A stretch of DNA of 64,000 nucleotides from Pseudomonas sp. KU26590 (GTDB taxonomy: Bacteria > Pseudomonadota > Gammaproteobacteria > Pseudomonadales > Pseudomonadaceae), in assembly GCF_026153515.1 (NCBI RefSeq), contig NZ_CP110644.1:3377501-3441500 (forward strand), in the 5' to 3' direction. Below are positions 62,006 to 64,000 of the stretch, piece after piece. A program made the position numbers and the translations under genes. The notes beneath the pieces were generated by a model. That model did not search any database. It had not been told where the DNA came from and saw only the letters and a program-made list of their open reading frames with translations. Position 1 is the first letter of the stretch. Each line of letters starts with the position of its first letter.

Positions 62006-62899
62006 ATGCCCCTCCCCGAAGACCTGCGGGTCTTCCTCACCGTGATCCGCAAGGCCGGTTTTGCAGCGGCCGCCGATGAGCTTGGCGTGTCGGCGGCTTA
62101 CGTCAGCAAACGTATCCAGATCCTCGAAAAGACCCTGGCGACCCGTTTGCTGCACCGTACCAGTCGCCGTATCACGTTGACCGACGATGGCGAGCGTGTA
62201 AAAGGCTGGGCGGCGCGGATCCTGGAAGACTTTCAGCATCTGTCCGACCAGTTGATCGATGCCCATGACAACCCCTGTGGCCGACTGCATATCTGCAGCA
62301 CCTTCGGATTTGGCCGCCATCACGTGGCACCCGCGCTGGCGTTGCTGACCGACCGATACCCTGAGCTGGAAATCCGCCTGGACCTGTTCGACCGGGTGGT
62401 GGATATCGTCAACGAAGGCTTCGATCTGGAAATTCGCGTGGGTGACGACATTCCCGGCCAGCACATAGGGCGTCAGTTGGTCAGCAACCGACGCATCCTG
62501 TGCGCGGCCCCCGGCTACCTCGAACGCCATGGAGCACCCCAGCAACTGAGTGACCTGGAGCACCATGAGTGCCTCGTTTTGAAGGAGCGCGATAACGCGT
62601 TCGGGGTCTGGGTGCTGGAGCGCGACGGCCAGCAGGAAAGCGTGCGGGTAGGCGGCCCCTTGTCATCCAACAGCGGCGAGATCGTGTTGCAGTGGGCGTT
62701 GCATGGGCGAGGTGTGTTCCTGCGTTCGCTGTGGGATGTGAAACCATTACTCGAGCAGGGCAGGCTGGTTCAGGTGCTCCACGATTACGGGCAAAGCGCC
62801 AACGTGTGGGCCGTCTACCCCACGCGGCTTGCTCACTCGGGAAAGCTGCGGGCCTGCGTCAAATTTCTTGTGGCGCACTTCGCGCAGCTGTCGATCTGA
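62006..62899 (+). CDS. LysR-family regulator (DmlR/TtuA-type branch)
   Basis: 297 residues from ATG 62006 (AAAGG 4 nt upstream) or 304 from ATG 61985. LPEDLRVFLTVIRKAGFAAAADELGVSAAYVSKRIQILEKTLATRLLHRTSRRITLTDDGE, then HICSTFGFGRHHVAPALALL and NEGFDLEIRVGDDIPGQHIGRQLV. This branch commonly regulates hydroxy-acid genes such as tartrate or malate dehydrogenase. It is convergent with the leuDC-like genes (61 nt between stops) and 104 nt after the dehalogenase, so its target is uncertain. Confidence 0.86.
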   Translation: MPLPEDLRVFLTVIRKAGFAAAADELGVSAAYVSKRIQILEKTLATRLLHRTSRRITLTDDGERVKGWAARILEDFQHLSDQLIDAHDNPCGRLHICSTFGFGRHHVAPALALLTDRYPELEIRLDLFDRVVDIVNEGFDLEIRVGDDIPGQHIGRQLVSNRRILCAAPGYLERHGAPQQLSDLEHHECLVLKERDNAFGVWVLERDGQQESVRVGGPLSSNSGEIVLQWALHGRGVFLRSLWDVKPLLEQGRLVQVLHDYGQSANVWAVYPTRLAHSGKLRACVKFLVAHFAQLSI

Positions 62900-62959
62900 A
62901 CAAGGCGGGCCGCACAGGATTGTGCGACCGACCGCGCATCTATCGAGATACCCCTTACT

Positions 62960-63574
62960 TCAAGACAGCCACGGGTTTGCGACCAGATGCTCGCGTTCAA
63001 ACGCCAGTATCTGGTCGCTGCGCTGCAGGGTGCTGCCGATGGCATCCAGTCCAAGCAACAGTGCGGTTTTGCGCAGCGTGTCGATCTGGAAGCGAACCAC
63101 TTCATGGCCGTGCAGCAGGATGGTTTGTTCTTGCAGGTCGATCGATATCTCGGACGTCTCCGGCTGCCCGACGATCTCGCCGATGCGTTGCACGGTGGCC
63201 GCCTCAAGGCTGATCAGCAGCACACCGTTACGCTGGCAGTTGTCGTAAAAAATGCCGGCGAAGCTCGTGCCAATCAGCGCACGAATGCCCCTCTGCTTGA
63301 GGCCCCACACGGCATGTTCTCGGCTGGAACCGCAGCCAAAGTTAGGGCCAACCACCATGAAGCGCGCACGCTGCCAGGCGGGTTGGTTGAGCACAAATGC
63401 AGGGTCTGGCTGCCCTGAGGGCAAAAAGCGCACGTCATGAAACAGCCCCTGGTCCAGGCCGTTGCGATCAATCCCTTTGAGGAATTGCTTGGGCATGATC
63501 ACGTCAGTGTCGATATTGGCCGCCAACATCGGCGCGGCGGCGCCGGTGACGCGGGTGAAGGGGTTCATGCTCAT
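62960..63574 (-). CDS. Isopropylmalate dehydratase small-subunit-like protein (LeuD family)
   Basis: 204 residues from ATG 63574 (GGAG 7 nt upstream). LeuD pattern: [80 protein letters not shown]. It is the swivelling domain of a dehydratase of the aconitase superfamily. It differs from the usual Pseudomonas LeuD (which begins near MKAFTQHTGL) and no leuB follows, so it may be a paralog acting on another 2-alkylmalate. It overlaps the large subunit stop by 4 nt. Confidence 0.87.
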   Translation of the reverse strand: MSMNPFTRVTGAAAPMLAANIDTDVIMPKQFLKGIDRNGLDQGLFHDVRFLPSGQPDPAFVLNQPAWQRARFMVVGPNFGCGSSREHAVWGLKQRGIRALIGTSFAGIFYDNCQRNGVLLISLEAATVQRIGEIVGQPETSEISIDLQEQTILLHGHEVVRFQIDTLRKTALLLGLDAIGSTLQRSDQILAFEREHLVANPWLS

Positions 63575-64000
63575 ACGCGTTCTCCGGATTGCCGGACATC
63601 CGTCAGATGCCCGCTGATTGCAGCCGCTGCCACCATTGCCGGGCTCATCAAGTGGGTGCGTGCTCCAGCACCCTGGCGGCCTTCGAAATTGCGATTGGTA
63701 CTCGACGCGCAGCGGTTGCCCGGGGCGAGCACATCGTCGTTCATGGCCAGGCACATGGAGCAGCCCGATTGACGCCATTCGAATCCGGCATCCCGAAAAA
63801 TGGCTGCCAGCCCCTCCGCTTCAGCCTGATCGCGAACGGCGGTGGAGCCTGGCACGACCATCGCCCGCACGTGCGTTGCCACTCGCCTGCCGCGGATCAC
63901 GCTGGCTGCATCACGCAGGTCTTCAATACGGGCATTCGTGCAGGATCCGATGAATGCATGGCTGATGACGATTTCATTCAAAGGCTCGCCCGCCGTGAGT
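63571..64000 (-). CDS. Isopropylmalate dehydratase large-subunit-like protein (LeuC family), C-terminal part
   Basis: The last 142 codons are visible and the rest lies beyond base 64000. Iron-sulfur cluster cysteines are present in [17 protein letters not shown] and in [12 protein letters not shown]. The C-terminus has [29 protein letters not shown], standard for LeuC. It pairs with the small subunit encoded just downstream to hydrate and dehydrate an alkylmalate through a [4Fe-4S] cluster. The TTG at 63981 is internal, not the start. Confidence 0.88.
   Translation of the reverse strand, partial: LTAGEPLNEIVISHAFIGSCTNARIEDLRDAASVIRGRRVATHVRAMVVPGSTAVRDQAEAEGLAAIFRDAGFEWRQSGCSMCLAMNDDVLAPGNRCASSTNRNFEGRQGAGARTHLMSPAMVAAAAISGHLTDVRQSGERV

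Overview
The window is about 64 kb of GC-rich chromosome from a Pseudomonas, most likely of the P. fluorescens group. The evidence is a DszC/SfnB-like gene next to sfnG, a catR-catBCA cluster, an MlaA protein, BaeSR-linked RND efflux, and eleven LysR regulators next to small catabolic gene sets. No transposase, integrase, rRNA, tRNA or CRISPR array was seen. One gene is visibly broken, a nitroreductase remnant at 59640-59906.

Layout. 1-6116: the start of a GAF protein, a membrane chemoreceptor with a sigma-28-like promoter, then a soluble triple-PAS chemoreceptor that overlaps by 4 nt a protein made of three CheW domains. 6144-14885: BaeSR two-component system, divergent RND pump operon (adaptor, pump, outer-membrane factor), and an MlaA-like protein. 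15016-17755: organosulfur locus (DszC/SfnB-like oxidoreductase divergent from sfnG) with sigma-54-type promoter elements. 17783-24898: LysR, LysR, MarR and an EmrAB-type tripartite pump with its own outer-membrane factor. 25153-28623: catBCA with divergent catR. 28647-32212: TetR, tannase-family esterase, zinc alcohol dehydrogenase of the glutathione-independent formaldehyde dehydrogenase type. 32649-34741: frmR-frmA-gfa formaldehyde detoxification behind three tandem 23-bp operator-like repeats. 34895-39962: an uncharacterised operon of luciferase-like monooxygenase, two paralogous TIM-barrel isomerases, a second luciferase-like monooxygenase and ArsR, divergent from a LysR. 40225-51658: modules of LysR plus small enzymes (DoxX, esterase, DODA-like dioxygenase, F420-reductase-like oxidoreductase, hydrolases, SDR, AhpD-like protein, MFS pump, ABM, tautomerase). 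51744-58758: a nahR/nahG-like salicylate cluster with its own catechol 1,2-dioxygenase, an aryl-alcohol dehydrogenase, an aldehyde dehydrogenase and an outer-membrane protein. 58804-64000: glutaredoxin 2, nitroreductase remnant, LysR, haloacetate dehalogenase, LysR and a leuDC-like pair that runs off the right edge.

How it fits together. The salicylate cluster can be read as aryl (perhaps salicyl) alcohol to aldehyde to salicylate to catechol to cis,cis-muconate. It lacks muconate cycloisomerase and muconolactone isomerase, which the separate catBCA cluster 25 kb away supplies. The monooxygenase operon sits directly upstream of formaldehyde-detoxification genes. SfnG releases formaldehyde when it oxidises dimethyl sulfone, so several parts of the window may share this toxic by-product. 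The least explained unit is the five-gene luciferase-like/TIM-barrel operon at 34895-38925.
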